Shown here one piece after another: positions 35,322-46,783 of a stretch of DNA of 54,318 nt (within the stretch, counting starts at the first letter, position 1; each line of letters starts with the position of its first letter). The notes beneath the pieces are model-generated. The model saw only the letters and a program-made list of their open reading frames with translations, was not told the origin of the DNA and did not search any database. Both the position numbers and the translations under genes were made by a program. Location of the stretch: positions 1 to 54,318 of the forward strand of contig JAGXLV010000011.1 of assembly GCA_018334495.1 (NCBI GenBank), in the 5' to 3' direction. This DNA comes from Oleiphilaceae bacterium. Lineage in GTDB: Bacteria > Pseudomonadota > Gammaproteobacteria > Pseudomonadales > Oleiphilaceae.

Positions 35322-35936
35322 TCAGGACCTGGGTCGGTCATACCCCATGCGGGCCAGAGTGTCCACGATGGTCTGGGTCTGGCTGTCGATTTCGACATTG
35401 ACCTGATCGTCAACCGCAAGCCCGGAAAAAGTCGTGGCCCGCAGGGTCTCGGGAATCAGGTAGATGTTAAACCGGTTGCCTTCGACCTCGCCGATGGTGA
35501 GACTGGCGCCGTTGATGGCGATGTAGCCCTTGGGGAAGAGATAGGGCGCCCAGGCCTGCGGAACCTCAAAAAACAGTACGCAATTGTTTTCCGGCTGCTG
35601 GCGGTCCACCACCCGGGCGGTGGTGTGAATGTGGCCTGACAGAAGGTGCCCGCCAATTTCATCTCCAATCCGCGCGGCACGTTCAAAGTTGACCCTGTCA
35701 CCCGCCTTTAAGCCGCCCAGCCGGGTCGCCTTCAGGGTTTCCTGCATGGCGTCGAAGCTCAGGCAGTCGCCGTCCTGACCCGTCACTGTCAGACAGGTCC
35801 CATCGAGGGCGACAGAAGCGCCGATACTGACTTCCTGCAGGTGCTCAGGAGGAAAGCGCACACTGAAACTGGTCAATCCGGGTGCTTCCTCAAGGGCTTC
35901 GATGCTGGCTATACCCTGGACAATGCCTGTAAACAT
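35322..35936 (-). CDS. ribE: riboflavin synthase, alpha chain
   Basis: Forms riboflavin by dismutation of two 6,7-dimethyl-8-ribityllumazine molecules; 204 residues in two similar beta-barrel lumazine-binding domains. The N terminus MFTGIVQGIASIEAL is invariant in the family, followed by GASVALDGTCLTV in domain one and GYIAINGASLTI in domain two. Conserved SGHIHTTARV also fits. ATG 35936 with GAAAGG upstream is the start (also called ribC in some species). It stands alone, converging with rlmG six bases away, and no other riboflavin gene is near. I looked for an FMN riboswitch in the 207-bp upstream gap and saw none. Confidence 0.95.
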   Translation of the reverse strand: MFTGIVQGIASIEALEEAPGLTSFSVRFPPEHLQEVSIGASVALDGTCLTVTGQDGDCLSFDAMQETLKATRLGGLKAGDRVNFERAARIGDEIGGHLLSGHIHTTARVVDRQQPENNCVLFFEVPQAWAPYLFPKGYIAINGASLTIGEVEGNRFNIYLIPETLRATTFSGLAVDDQVNVEIDSQTQTIVDTLARMGYDRPRS

Positions 35937-36143
35937 GACGGTTTTTCCTTTCTGTGAGTCAGGTGCCGGTAAGGCTGCACAAGAATACCGGGCACGGGCC
36001 ACTGTGCCAAGTGGCTCGCTGGATGCCTGCTTTGGCGGGAGCATGAGCTTAACAAAGGATTCAAGAAAAGTTCCGATCAGGCGATACTCTTTTAGGTTAT
36101 CCGGTTAACACACCAAACCGGCAGGCGCATATTGGGGCGGGCA

Positions 36144-37052
36144 ATGGCAGAGGCAGACAAACGGCAAAAACAGACTCCGCCTGCGGTAAAAGCAGGTCCG
36201 GTGCTCCGACGTGGTCGTCCGGCGGACCCGGTGCCTGTTTCGGCGGCGCTTGCCGCAGGCAATGCGCCCATCAAGCCATTATCTCAGGCTGACGCTAAAA
36301 GCCCGGAGGATCTGGCCGCTTCCCGGATAACCCTGATTGATGAGACCGCGCGAGAGCCTGGCGGCGAGCCTCCGCCCGAGCTGGATGAGCCTGTATCTGG
36401 CGCCGGCAAAACCGATGAGACGTTGGTTGACCCGGCGGCAAGACAGCGTCAGCTGCGTATACTGCTGCGCCGGTGCGAACGGGTTCTGTTATTCGACTTC
36501 GAGTTGCTGGCAATGGCCGAGTGGCCGGACAGTCTGAGTCTTGCCGAAGCGCGCAGGCGTCGGGATCTGTGGTTGTTCTGCGCGACCCTGGCCATACTGG
36601 TTTTCTTGAGTGGCATGACCGGGTGGGTTCCGGCCTGGGTCGCTGGCAGCGGTTTCGGCGCCAGCGTTCTGATCCTTCTGGGCGGTGTGGCGCCGGTGCG
36701 ACACTTGTTTGCCGGCCCACCGTCAATGGGAGATCTTCTGTCGCGCCGTCGCCGCTTGCTGGGCGATGCCCGAAAGCATGTGGCGCATCTGGAAGATGAA
36801 GTGGGGCTGGCATGGCAATGCGCCGCCCTGTCCGATTTTAACCCGGCCCTGCGGTCGCCACGGTTTGCCGGTTTGATCCGGTTATCGGAACAGCGAACAC
36901 TGGCGCGGTCGCTGGTCCGGCGACACCACGTCAGATTGTACTTGATCTTTCTGCTGGAAGCGGACAAAGCCTACAAACAGGCTGAGCAGGCTTATCTGGA
37001 TAGCCGCCAGGCAAGCATTGACGCGGGCGGGCAGATTGACAAAGCAGAATGA
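36144..37052 (+). CDS. hypothetical two-helix membrane protein
   Basis: Not recognised. The protein has 302 residues. Residues 1-98 are polar, rich in Pro, Ala, Glu and Arg and probably disordered. A basic helical stretch (RQRQLRILLRRCERVLLFDFELLAM) leads to two adjacent membrane helices (about 142-161 and 164-186) joined by a very short turn. Both long flanks, including the Arg-rich cytoplasmic C-terminal part (SRRRRLLGDARKHVAHLEDE and the final coiled-coil-like helix), should face the cytoplasm. ATG 36144 is preceded by GGGGCGGG five bases away. Neighbours are riboflavin synthase (divergent) and psrA, which has its own promoter, so context gives no function. Confidence 0.7.
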   Translation: MAEADKRQKQTPPAVKAGPVLRRGRPADPVPVSAALAAGNAPIKPLSQADAKSPEDLAASRITLIDETAREPGGEPPPELDEPVSGAGKTDETLVDPAARQRQLRILLRRCERVLLFDFELLAMAEWPDSLSLAEARRRRDLWLFCATLAILVFLSGMTGWVPAWVAGSGFGASVLILLGGVAPVRHLFAGPPSMGDLLSRRRRLLGDARKHVAHLEDEVGLAWQCAALSDFNPALRSPRFAGLIRLSEQRTLARSLVRRHHVRLYLIFLLEADKAYKQAEQAYLDSRQASIDAGGQIDKAE

Positions 37053-37080
37053 CAAGAGCACCGAGAGTGATAGGGGTTTC

Positions 37081-37123
37081 TTGACAAGCCGCCATACCAA
37101 ACGTATGTTTTAAACGTACGTTT
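37081..37123 (+). promoter_or_regulatory. psrA promoter with two tandem PsrA-type operators
   Basis: TTGACA (37081-37086), 17 bases, then TATGTT (37104-37109) form a good sigma-70 promoter. Two 12-bp operator-like dyads overlap and follow the -10: AAACGTATGTTT at 37099-37110 and the perfect palindrome AAACGTACGTTT at 37112-37123, one base apart. Both fit the published PsrA half-site pattern AAAC-N2-4-GTTT. Binding there would block polymerase, so PsrA autorepression is the likely reading. The start codon lies 54 bases after the second site. Confidence 0.8.
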
Positions 37124-37177
37124 AATAATAAACGCGGATAACGCGAATCACCCAGGCAACCCGGGCAAAACCAGAGT

Positions 37178-37855
37178 ATGGCACACTCCGATACGGTCGA
37201 CCGAATTCTTGATGCGGCGGAAGAGCTCTTTGCCGAACGCGGCTTTTCTGAAACATCGCTTCGAATGATTACCAGCAAGGCCAAGGTCAATCTTGCTGCC
37301 GTCAACTATCACTTCGGTTCCAAAAACGCCTTGATCCATGCCGTGTTCGCGCGTTTCCTGACGCCGTTTTCTGCGACCCTGGAACGGGCCTTCGATGATC
37401 TGGAGGGCCGCTGCGGTGGTGCGCCGCCAACCCTCAATCAGACTCTCCTGGCTCTGACCGAAAGTGCGGTGCGGATGCCACAGCGTAATGAGCGCGGCAT
37501 ATCTATTTTTATGCGCCTGCTGGGCCTGGCCTACACTCAGTCCCAAGGCCACCTGAGGCGATTCCTTGAAGAGGAATACAGCCAACCCTTTGGGCGTTTC
37601 ATGGGATTATTGAAAGAGGCGACGCCCCAACTCTCAGCGGTCGACCGGTATTGGCGCATTCAGTTCATGCTGGGGGCCACGGCGTTCACCATGTCCAGCA
37701 GTGACGCCCTGCAGGGTATCCTCTATAACAAACTTGGCGTGGAAAGTTCGGTCGAGGAAATTGCCCTGCGTCTCGTGCCTTTCCTTGCGGCCGGCATGAG
37801 GGCGGAGGATCAGATGGTGATGCCGGCAAGCGTTGTAACCAGCCCGGCGGGTTAA
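37178..37855 (+). CDS. psrA: PsrA, TetR-family fatty-acid-responsive regulator
   Basis: TetR-family repressor of 225 residues. The helix-turn-helix is near residues 25-46: ERGFSETSLRMITSKAKVNL followed by AAVNYHFGSKNALIHAVFARF, very close to P. aeruginosa PsrA. The ligand domain also matches, with SIFMRLLGLAYTQSQGHLRRF, RIQFMLGATAFTMSSS and VPFLAAGMRAE. PsrA senses long-chain fatty acids and controls beta-oxidation genes and rpoS in Pseudomonas; targets here are inferred only. Tandem palindromes at its own promoter indicate autoregulation. The ribosome site is weak. No lexA neighbour is seen, unlike in Pseudomonas. Confidence 0.85.
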   Translation: MAHSDTVDRILDAAEELFAERGFSETSLRMITSKAKVNLAAVNYHFGSKNALIHAVFARFLTPFSATLERAFDDLEGRCGGAPPTLNQTLLALTESAVRMPQRNERGISIFMRLLGLAYTQSQGHLRRFLEEEYSQPFGRFMGLLKEATPQLSAVDRYWRIQFMLGATAFTMSSSDALQGILYNKLGVESSVEEIALRLVPFLAAGMRAEDQMVMPASVVTSPAG

Positions 37856-37942
37856 CAGCAAAGCCGTCACCAGATCAGGTTGCCTGAGACCGGAAAATTC
37901 GGTTACGCTCTCGCCTCCCGACTTTAGCGTGAGCACTGTTTT

Positions 37943-38462
37943 ATGGCGGCTGATCCGGAATCGCGAATCGACATTGATCTGGGCCGACAGGTGCTGATCC
38001 TGCGTTCGAGCGACGCCTCTGCAACCAGATCTTATCCTATTTCCTCGGCACTCGAGGGGGCCGGCGAGCGTCAGGATTCAGGCTGTACTCCCCGCGGTTT
38101 CCACTATATCCGCGCCATGGTTGGCGGCGGCCTTCCGCCTGGCACGGTGTTTATCGCCCGCCGGCCCACCGGCGAACGCTATACTCCGGAACTTGGCCGG
38201 CAAAATCCCCGACGGGACTGGATTCTGACTCGTATTCTCTGGCTTTGCGGCTCTGAGTGGGGGCGAAATCGGGGACCCGGCGTCGACAGTTTCCGGCGTT
38301 TTATCTACATTCATGGCACGCCGGACAGTGAGCCCATGGGTATTCCCCGTTCCCACGGTTGCATCAGGATGCGCAATGAGGATGTCGCGGCCCTTTTTGA
38401 TCAGGTCCAACCAGGGGTGTCAGTTGTGATTCACGATTCAGTGCATAAGAAGGCGGTGATGC

Positions 38463-38470
<8 letters not shown>
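37943..38470 (+). CDS. L,D-transpeptidase (YkuD family)
   Basis: YkuD-fold enzyme of 175 residues. The active-site motif is FIYIHGTPDSEPMGIPRSHG followed by CIRM, with the nucleophile C140 and the upstream His in IHGT. Enzymes of this family cross-link peptidoglycan (3-3 bonds) or attach lipoproteins to it, in the periplasm. No signal peptide is visible: the protein starts MAADPESRIDIDLGRQVLIL, so export is unexplained, as in several short family members in relatives. The ribosome site is weak. The end overlaps the start of the MscS channel gene by eight bases, which couples it to a membrane-stress protein. Confidence 0.85.
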
Positions 38471-41297
<2,827 letters not shown>

Positions 41298-41380
41298 GTG
41301 GTTATCTCCAGTTAGGCCAGCGATTTCAGCTCTCTCAGTGGTGGGCTGGAACCGCCTGCGGCCGGTCTTGTGTGCAGAGG

Positions 41381-44300
41381 TCAGGCCGGCGCCAATTGCT
41401 CCAGCATGACTGCAACGGCGTCGAGTTTACCACTGGTGGATACATCCTTCAGCCGGAACTTGAAACTGTTGGCGCCTTCCAGCCGGAACTGGTCAGGCGC
41501 TTGCTGGACTTTCTTGACCAGGACCAGCGGGTCCACGGGCGTTGAACTGCCAAACTCCAGCCTGGCCCACTCTTTGCCGGCATCCACTTTCGTGACACCC
41601 AAAGCTTCCGCTTTCAGTCTGAGCTCGGACTGGTGCATCAGGTTTCTGGCAGGTTCCGGCAAGAGCCCGAAGCGGTCAATCATTTCCACCTGAAGTTCTT
41701 TTAATTCTGCCTTGGAACTCACGCTGGCAATGCGTTTATACAGCATGAGCCGATTGTGAACATCGGGCAGGTAATCGTCCGGAATCAGGGCCGGAATACG
41801 AAGATTCATTTCGGTGCCATGGCTCAGGGGCAATTCTGCGTTTGGCGTTCGGCCATCGCGGATGGCCGTCACCGCTTCGTCCAGCAGTTGCATGTAAAGA
41901 CTGAAACCGATGCTCTCGATCTGCCCGCTCTGTTCCTCGCCGAGCAGTTCGCCGGCGCCCCGGATTTCGAGGTCGTGGGTGGCCAGCATAAAGCCCGCGC
42001 CCAGGTCCTGAGCCTCGGCAATGGCCTCAAGGCGTTTGCGGGCATCACTGCTCAGGGATTTCGGCGGCGGTGTCAGAAGATAGGCATAGGCCTGGTGGTG
42101 AGACCGGCCGACCCGGCCGCGGAGCTGGTGCAGCTGGGCCAGGCCGAACTTGTCGGCGCGCTCGATGACGATGGTGTTGGCGCTGGGAATGTCGATACCG
42201 GTTTCTATGATGGTGGTGCACACCAGTACGTTGAAGCGCTTGTGATAGAAATCCGACATGATCTGTTCCAGTTCACGCTCGCGCATTTGCCCGTGCGCGA
42301 CCCCCACCCGGGCTTCGGGAATCAGCCGGCGCAGGTCCTCGGCGGTCTTTTCAATGGTGCTGACCTCGTTATGCAGCACGTAGACCTGACCACCCCGGAG
42401 GACTTCCCGCAGGAGTGCTTCTTTGACCATGGCCTCGTTACGCTCGCGCACGAAGGTCTTGACCGACAGACGGCGGGCCGGCGGGGTGGCGATGATGGAC
42501 AGGTCCCGGAGATGACCCATGGCCATGTTCAGTGTGCGCGGGATGGGAGTAGCCGTCAGGGCCAGAAGATCCACCTCCGCCCGCAGGGCCTTGAACTTCT
42601 CTTTTTGCTGAACGCCAAAGCGGTGCTCTTCATCGATAATCACCAGGCCCAGGTTCTTGAACTTGACGTCGCCCTGGATCAGTTTGTGGGTGCCGATGAC
42701 AATGTCGGCCTTGCCTTCGGCGATGTTTTGCAGGGCCCTGGTGGTCTGTGCGGAGCTGCGGAACCGGCTCAGGATTTCAATGTTGACCGGGGTGTCCGAG
42801 AAGCGGTCCCGGAAAGATTCGTAATGTTGTTGAGCCAGCAGGGTGGTCGGTACCAGCACCGCCACCTGCTTGCCGGAGTAACTCGCGGTGAAGGCGGCGC
42901 GCATGGCCACTTCGGTTTTGCCAAAGCCAACGTCGCCACAGACCAGCCGGTCCATGGGCCGCTCGCCGGTCATGTCAGACATGACCGCTTCAATGGCCGC
43001 CTGCTGGTCCGGGGTTTCCTCAAACGGGAAACCGGCCGCAAAGGCCCGGTAGTCCTCTTCCGGATCGGTAAAGGCGAACCCCTTGCGGGCCTCCCGCCGG
43101 GCATAAACGTCCAGCAATTCGGCGGCGGTGTCACGGATTTTTTCCAGGGCTTTTTGCTTGGCCTGGCTCCAGCGCTCGGTACCCAGCTTGTGCAGGGGGG
43201 CATGCTCGGTATCGCTGCCGGTGTAGCGTGAAATCAGATGCAGGCTCGACACCGGCACATAGAGTTTGGAGCTGCCGGCGTACTCGAGCTTCAGGAATTC
43301 CGTGGCTTCGCCTTCCAGGGTGATGGTTTCCAGGCCCTGGTAGCGGCCTACGCCGTGATCGATGTGAACGACCGGGGCGCCCAGTTTGAGTTCGGACAAG
43401 TCCCGGTAACCGGCATCGTTGGTCTCTGTTGGTTTGGCCCGGCGCCGGCGCTGCAGTACCCGTTGACCGTACAGGCCGGTTTCGGTGATCAGGGCAATGC
43501 CCGAGGCGGGCAGCAACAGGCCTTCCTCCAGTGGCGCCACGGTAATGGTCAGGCGCTTGCCGGTCTGTTGTAGATGCTCTTGCCAGCTGTCGGTCGTCTC
43601 CACCTGCAGATGATTGTCCCTGAGGCTTTCAATGAGCGCTTCACGGCGACCGGAGGACTCGGCACAGATGAGGACCCGGCCATCGAAGGCATCAAGGAAC
43701 TCCCGCAGGCGCCGGGCCGGATCGCCGGAGCGGCCGTCCATGGCCACATTGGGCAAGGGCGCCGCCGGGCAGTGGATTTCACGGCTGGCCGGAGTTTCCA
43801 GGGGTTCGGCCCGGGGCGTGACGCGGGCAAAGATCTTGAAGTGCCCGAACAGCTCTTCTTTTGGCAGAAACAGCTGTGAGGGTTCCAGAATCGGCCGCAT
43901 GCGGTCGTGTCGGCGTTCTTCATAACGGTGCTGTACATCGGCCTGGAACTGATCCACGGACTCTTCAATACCGGCGGCGGTAAAGACTCGGGTGGCCCGC
44001 GGCAGGTAGTCGAACAGCGTGGCGGTGGCATCGAAGAACAGCGGCAGATAATACTCCACGCCCGGCGGCGTAATGCCCTGGGTGACGTCCTGGAAAACAG
44101 GCGCGGCCTTGTCGGCGCGGGGGAATTGTTCATGCCAGCGCCCCCGGAAAGCCGACCGAGCCTCCTTGTGCCAGGGGAACTCATTGGCCGGCAACAACTC
44201 GATGCGTTCGATGCGCTCGATGGAGCGCTGGGTTTCCGGGTCGAAGGTGCGCAGTGTCTCGATCTCGTTGTCGAACAGATCGATCCGGTAGGGCAGGGTT

Positions 44301-44923
44301 GCGCCCATGGGGTAAATGTCCAGAATGGCGCCCCTGACTGCGTATTCGCCGTGCTCATAAACGTTTTCGGTATGGCGGTAGCCGGCGGCCTCAAGCTGCT
44401 GGCGCCAGGTGTCGATCTGCAGCGACTGGCCCACTTCCAGCAAAAGTGTGTTGCCCTGAAGGTAACTGACGGGCGGCAGCCGGTGCATCAGGGTGCGGGC
44501 CGGCACGACCAGCACACCATGGTCGGTCCCGGGCAGCCGGTGCAGGGTACGGATGCGCCGGGAACTGATGTCCTGATGCGGGGAAAAAAGATCGTAGGGC
44601 AGGGTTTCCCAGTCCGGCAGTGACAATACTTCCAGGCCGTCTTCGGTTACCGCTGGCTGGTCTTCATCGGCGGACAGGTCGAGATAGAATCTCATGGCCT
44701 GTTCCAGGCGATTGGCCTCGTCCGTGCTGCGGGCAACCACCAGGGTCAAGCCCCGGTGAGCACGGGCAGTCTCGCAGATGGCGAGCGCTTCGCTGCTGCC
44801 GTAAAGGCTGCTCCAGATCTGGTGATCGCCGGCTTTGACCGGAAATTCAGGCGCGACCAGAGTTGACCGGGGCCGGGAGGCGCTGTGTTGCTCGGCCTGT
44901 TTTTCAGAGGTGCCTTGACTCAT
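41381..44923 (-). CDS. mfd: Mfd, transcription-repair coupling factor
   Basis: DNA translocase of 1180 residues that removes stalled RNA polymerase and recruits UvrAB. The N-terminal UvrB-like domains include LPDWETLPYDLFSPHQDISS and the block DIYPMGATLPYRIDLFD. The polymerase-interaction domain (around 530-580) contains PVVHIDHGVGRYQGLETI. The helicase core has Walker A GDVGFGKTEVAMRAA (about 655-669), the DEEH box IIDEEHRFGVQQKE, and RecG-like TRG segments GRVGRSHHQAYAYLL. The C-terminal TRCF domain follows. A short Gln/Ser-rich N-terminal tail (about 25 residues) precedes the first domain. A good sigma-70 promoter lies about 50 bases upstream of the ATG. Confidence 0.97.
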   Translation of the reverse strand: MSQGTSEKQAEQHSASRPRSTLVAPEFPVKAGDHQIWSSLYGSSEALAICETARAHRGLTLVVARSTDEANRLEQAMRFYLDLSADEDQPAVTEDGLEVLSLPDWETLPYDLFSPHQDISSRRIRTLHRLPGTDHGVLVVPARTLMHRLPPVSYLQGNTLLLEVGQSLQIDTWRQQLEAAGYRHTENVYEHGEYAVRGAILDIYPMGATLPYRIDLFDNEIETLRTFDPETQRSIERIERIELLPANEFPWHKEARSAFRGRWHEQFPRADKAAPVFQDVTQGITPPGVEYYLPLFFDATATLFDYLPRATRVFTAAGIEESVDQFQADVQHRYEERRHDRMRPILEPSQLFLPKEELFGHFKIFARVTPRAEPLETPASREIHCPAAPLPNVAMDGRSGDPARRLREFLDAFDGRVLICAESSGRREALIESLRDNHLQVETTDSWQEHLQQTGKRLTITVAPLEEGLLLPASGIALITETGLYGQRVLQRRRRAKPTETNDAGYRDLSELKLGAPVVHIDHGVGRYQGLETITLEGEATEFLKLEYAGSSKLYVPVSSLHLISRYTGSDTEHAPLHKLGTERWSQAKQKALEKIRDTAAELLDVYARREARKGFAFTDPEEDYRAFAAGFPFEETPDQQAAIEAVMSDMTGERPMDRLVCGDVGFGKTEVAMRAAFTASYSGKQVAVLVPTTLLAQQHYESFRDRFSDTPVNIEILSRFRSSAQTTRALQNIAEGKADIVIGTHKLIQGDVKFKNLGLVIIDEEHRFGVQQKEKFKALRAEVDLLALTATPIPRTLNMAMGHLRDLSIIATPPARRLSVKTFVRERNEAMVKEALLREVLRGGQVYVLHNEVSTIEKTAEDLRRLIPEARVGVAHGQMRERELEQIMSDFYHKRFNVLVCTTIIETGIDIPSANTIVIERADKFGLAQLHQLRGRVGRSHHQAYAYLLTPPPKSLSSDARKRLEAIAEAQDLGAGFMLATHDLEIRGAGELLGEEQSGQIESIGFSLYMQLLDEAVTAIRDGRTPNAELPLSHGTEMNLRIPALIPDDYLPDVHNRLMLYKRIASVSSKAELKELQVEMIDRFGLLPEPARNLMHQSELRLKAEALGVTKVDAGKEWARLEFGSSTPVDPLVLVKKVQQAPDQFRLEGANSFKFRLKDVSTSGKLDAVAVMLEQLAPA

Positions 44924-44974
44924 GGGTAGCGCGAAACTCCTGCCCGCGTGGGCATAAACAGTAGATGGCTCGCC

Positions 44975-45003
44975 ATTCTAACGGGCCAGAATGACCCTGT
45001 CAT
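44975..45003 (-). promoter_or_regulatory. sigma-70 promoter for mfd
   Basis: Read on the - strand, ATGACA (45003-44998), 17 bases, then TAGAAT (44980-44975). Each hexamer differs from consensus by one base and the spacing is optimal. Predicted start near 44968, giving a leader of about 45 bases to the mfd ATG at 44923. The mfd and gap genes are divergent, and this promoter is separate from the inverted repeats next to gap. Confidence 0.6.
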
Positions 45004-45057
45004 GGCACTTAACCGGCAGTCAGCCCGAAAATGCTCGGGGCGTTGCGGTTGACTTGA

Positions 45058-45091
45058 TTAAAATAGATACTGTTGTCTCTATTTTAACAGT
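45058..45091 (+). promoter_or_regulatory. two interleaved inverted repeats just upstream of gap
   Basis: TTAAAATAGA (45058-45067), a 10-base spacer, then TCTATTTTAA (45078-45087): ten perfect complementary pairs. Interleaved with it, ACTGTT (45069-45074) pairs with AACAGT (45086-45091) across 11 bases. They end 17 bases before the GTG start and follow TTGACTTGATT (45049-45059), which is a poorly spaced -35 candidate. The position fits an operator over the gap promoter or start site. It does not match the HexR site pattern I know (TGTAATTAAATTACA). The regulator is unknown. Confidence 0.55.
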
Positions 45092-45108
45092 GACATGAGA
45101 GGTTTAGC

Positions 45109-46599
45109 GTGAGTCAGAAGCAGATGGGCGAGTACCTGTCAGATTGGACCGAACGCGAGTCGATCGCGGAAGCCATGATTCCGGTGATCGGCCGGCTTTA
45201 TCGCAAGAATAACGTGGTCACGTCCATTTACGGCCGTGCCCTGATCAACCAATCCGTGGTCGGTATTCTCAAGGCTCACCGCTATGTGCGGCAAATCGAA
45301 GACAGCGAACTCTCGGTGCGGGATACCTTCCCTATGCTGCAGTGTATGGACCAGCTCGAACTCGGTTCTGCCCACATAGATGTGGGCAAACTCGCGGCCA
45401 GGTACCACCGGCAAGAGGGTTCCGAGCCGATCGAGGCGTTTCTGCGCCGTGAAATCGGTGAAGTGGTCGGGCAGCACAGTGCGCAGTCTGAGGAAAACGC
45501 TCTTAAAAACACCAAAGATGTGGTGCTTTATGGTTTTGGTCGCATTGGTCGTCTGCTGGCCAGAATCCTTATTGAAAAGGCCGGCGGCGGTAACAATCTT
45601 CGTCTGAGGGCTATTGTGGTGCGCAAGGGTGGGGCTGAAAACGATCTGGTTAAACGCGCCAGCCTGCTTCGCCGCGATTCCGTACACGGGTCCTTTAATG
45701 GCACCATCAGCATTGATGAGGCGGGCTCGGCGATCATTGCCAACGGCAATTACATCAAGGTCATCTACTCCGACGGGCCGGACACGCTGAACTACAACGA
45801 TTACGGCATCAACAACGCCATGGTGATCGATAACACCGGCATTTGGCGGGATGAGGACGGCCTGGGCCGGCACCTGAAATCCAAAGGTGTGAGCCGGGTT
45901 CTGTTGACGGCCCCGGGTAAGGGTAATATCAAGAATATCGTTTATGGCATCAACAACGGCTCGATCACCGACGATGACCGGATTCTGTCGGCGGCATCCT
46001 GCACCACCAATGCCATCACACCGGTGTTGAAGGCCATCCAGGATGAATACGGCATTGTCGACGGTCATGTCGAGACCGTGCATTCCTTCACCAATGACCA
46101 GAACCTGATTGACAACTATCACAAGGGTAGTCGTCGTGGCCGCAGCGCGGCCCTTAACATGGTTATCACCGAAACCGGTGCCGCCAAGGCGGTGGCCAAG
46201 GCATTGCCTGATCTGAAAGGCAAGCTCACGGGTAACGCCATTCGTGTACCCACGCCGAACGTTTCCATGGCCATCCTGAATCTCAATCTTGAAAGTGAGG
46301 TGTCGGTGGCAGGCGTCAATGACTACTTGCGTGATATGGCTCTGCACTCCGAGTTGCAGAAACAGATCGATTTCGTCAGCTCGCCTGAGGTGGTTTCAAC
46401 GGACTTTGTGGGCTCCCGTCATGCCGGAATTGTCGATGCCCAGGCGACAATTGCTGCCGGCCACCGGCTCATTCTTTATGTCTGGTATGACAATGAAGCG
46501 GGCTACAGCGCCCAGGTTATCCGTGTAGTGAATCAAATGGCCGGAGTCAGTTATCCGGTTTTCCCCAAGCGCGAGCGGCTCGAACACGCGACGGAATGA
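45109..46599 (+). CDS. gap: glyceraldehyde-3-phosphate dehydrogenase, long form
   Basis: Enzyme of 496 residues; typical GAPDH has about 335. The extra 130 residues are an N-terminal helical extension (from MSQKQMGEYLSDWTERE) seen in the long GAPDH class of pseudomonads and relatives. The NAD-binding fold starts near 137 with VVLYGFGRIGRLLARIL, the catalytic cysteine is C298 in SAASCTTNAITP, and ETVHSFTNDQNLIDNYH, GAAKAVAKALPDLKGKLTG and WYDNEAGYSAQVIRV complete the family pattern. It may favour the gluconeogenic direction, but that is inference. The start is GTG 45109 after GAGAGG. Interleaved inverted repeats lie right upstream, and a strong terminator lies 30 bases downstream. Confidence 0.93.
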   Translation: MSQKQMGEYLSDWTERESIAEAMIPVIGRLYRKNNVVTSIYGRALINQSVVGILKAHRYVRQIEDSELSVRDTFPMLQCMDQLELGSAHIDVGKLAARYHRQEGSEPIEAFLRREIGEVVGQHSAQSEENALKNTKDVVLYGFGRIGRLLARILIEKAGGGNNLRLRAIVVRKGGAENDLVKRASLLRRDSVHGSFNGTISIDEAGSAIIANGNYIKVIYSDGPDTLNYNDYGINNAMVIDNTGIWRDEDGLGRHLKSKGVSRVLLTAPGKGNIKNIVYGINNGSITDDDRILSAASCTTNAITPVLKAIQDEYGIVDGHVETVHSFTNDQNLIDNYHKGSRRGRSAALNMVITETGAAKAVAKALPDLKGKLTGNAIRVPTPNVSMAILNLNLESEVSVAGVNDYLRDMALHSELQKQIDFVSSPEVVSTDFVGSRHAGIVDAQATIAAGHRLILYVWYDNEAGYSAQVIRVVNQMAGVSYPVFPKRERLEHATE

Positions 46600-46627
46600 C
46601 CCTTGGGTCAGACCGAAACGCGTAAAT

Positions 46628-46662
46628 AAAACCCCGCTTTTCTGCTGAACGGCGGGGTTTGC
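46628..46662 (+). terminator. rho-independent terminator after gap
   Basis: AAACCCCGC (46629-46637) pairs perfectly with GCGGGGTTT (46652-46660) around a 14-base loop. The A run before and T run after the GC core give the usual terminator form. It stands 30 bases after the gap stop and separates gap from the nqr operon. Because the stem is nearly symmetrical it could work on either strand, but no gene on the - strand ends here. Confidence 0.75.
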
Positions 46663-46705
46663 TCTCAATATCTGCACCCAACCTGCAAGTCTCTGGGAGT
46701 TCTGG

Positions 46706-46734
46706 TGGAAATGGGGATCCTCAACCTCTATAAT
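46706..46734 (+). promoter_or_regulatory. candidate sigma-70 promoter for the nqr operon
   Basis: TATAAT at 46729-46734 is a perfect -10 hexamer, with TGGAAA (46706-46711) 17 bases upstream matching the -35 consensus at 4 of 6. It follows the gap terminator. Transcription would begin near 46741, leaving an untranslated leader of about 180 bases before nqrA. The only gap in the window longer than 300 bases (46600-46921) thus holds the gap terminator, this promoter and the structured leader. Confidence 0.5.
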
Positions 46735-46783
46735 TGGCTCGATTTCCGGTACGTCTTGTTCCTTCATTTTGCTTTCTTGTTTT

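Noticed and set aside
35937..36143. possible FMN riboswitch upstream of riboflavin synthase
   Set aside because: I looked on the - strand for the conserved FMN aptamer core and could not find it or a matching set of stems.
45058..45087. HexR operator upstream of gap
   Set aside because: The AT-rich dyad does not fit the HexR pattern TGTAATTAAATTACA in spacing or half-site.
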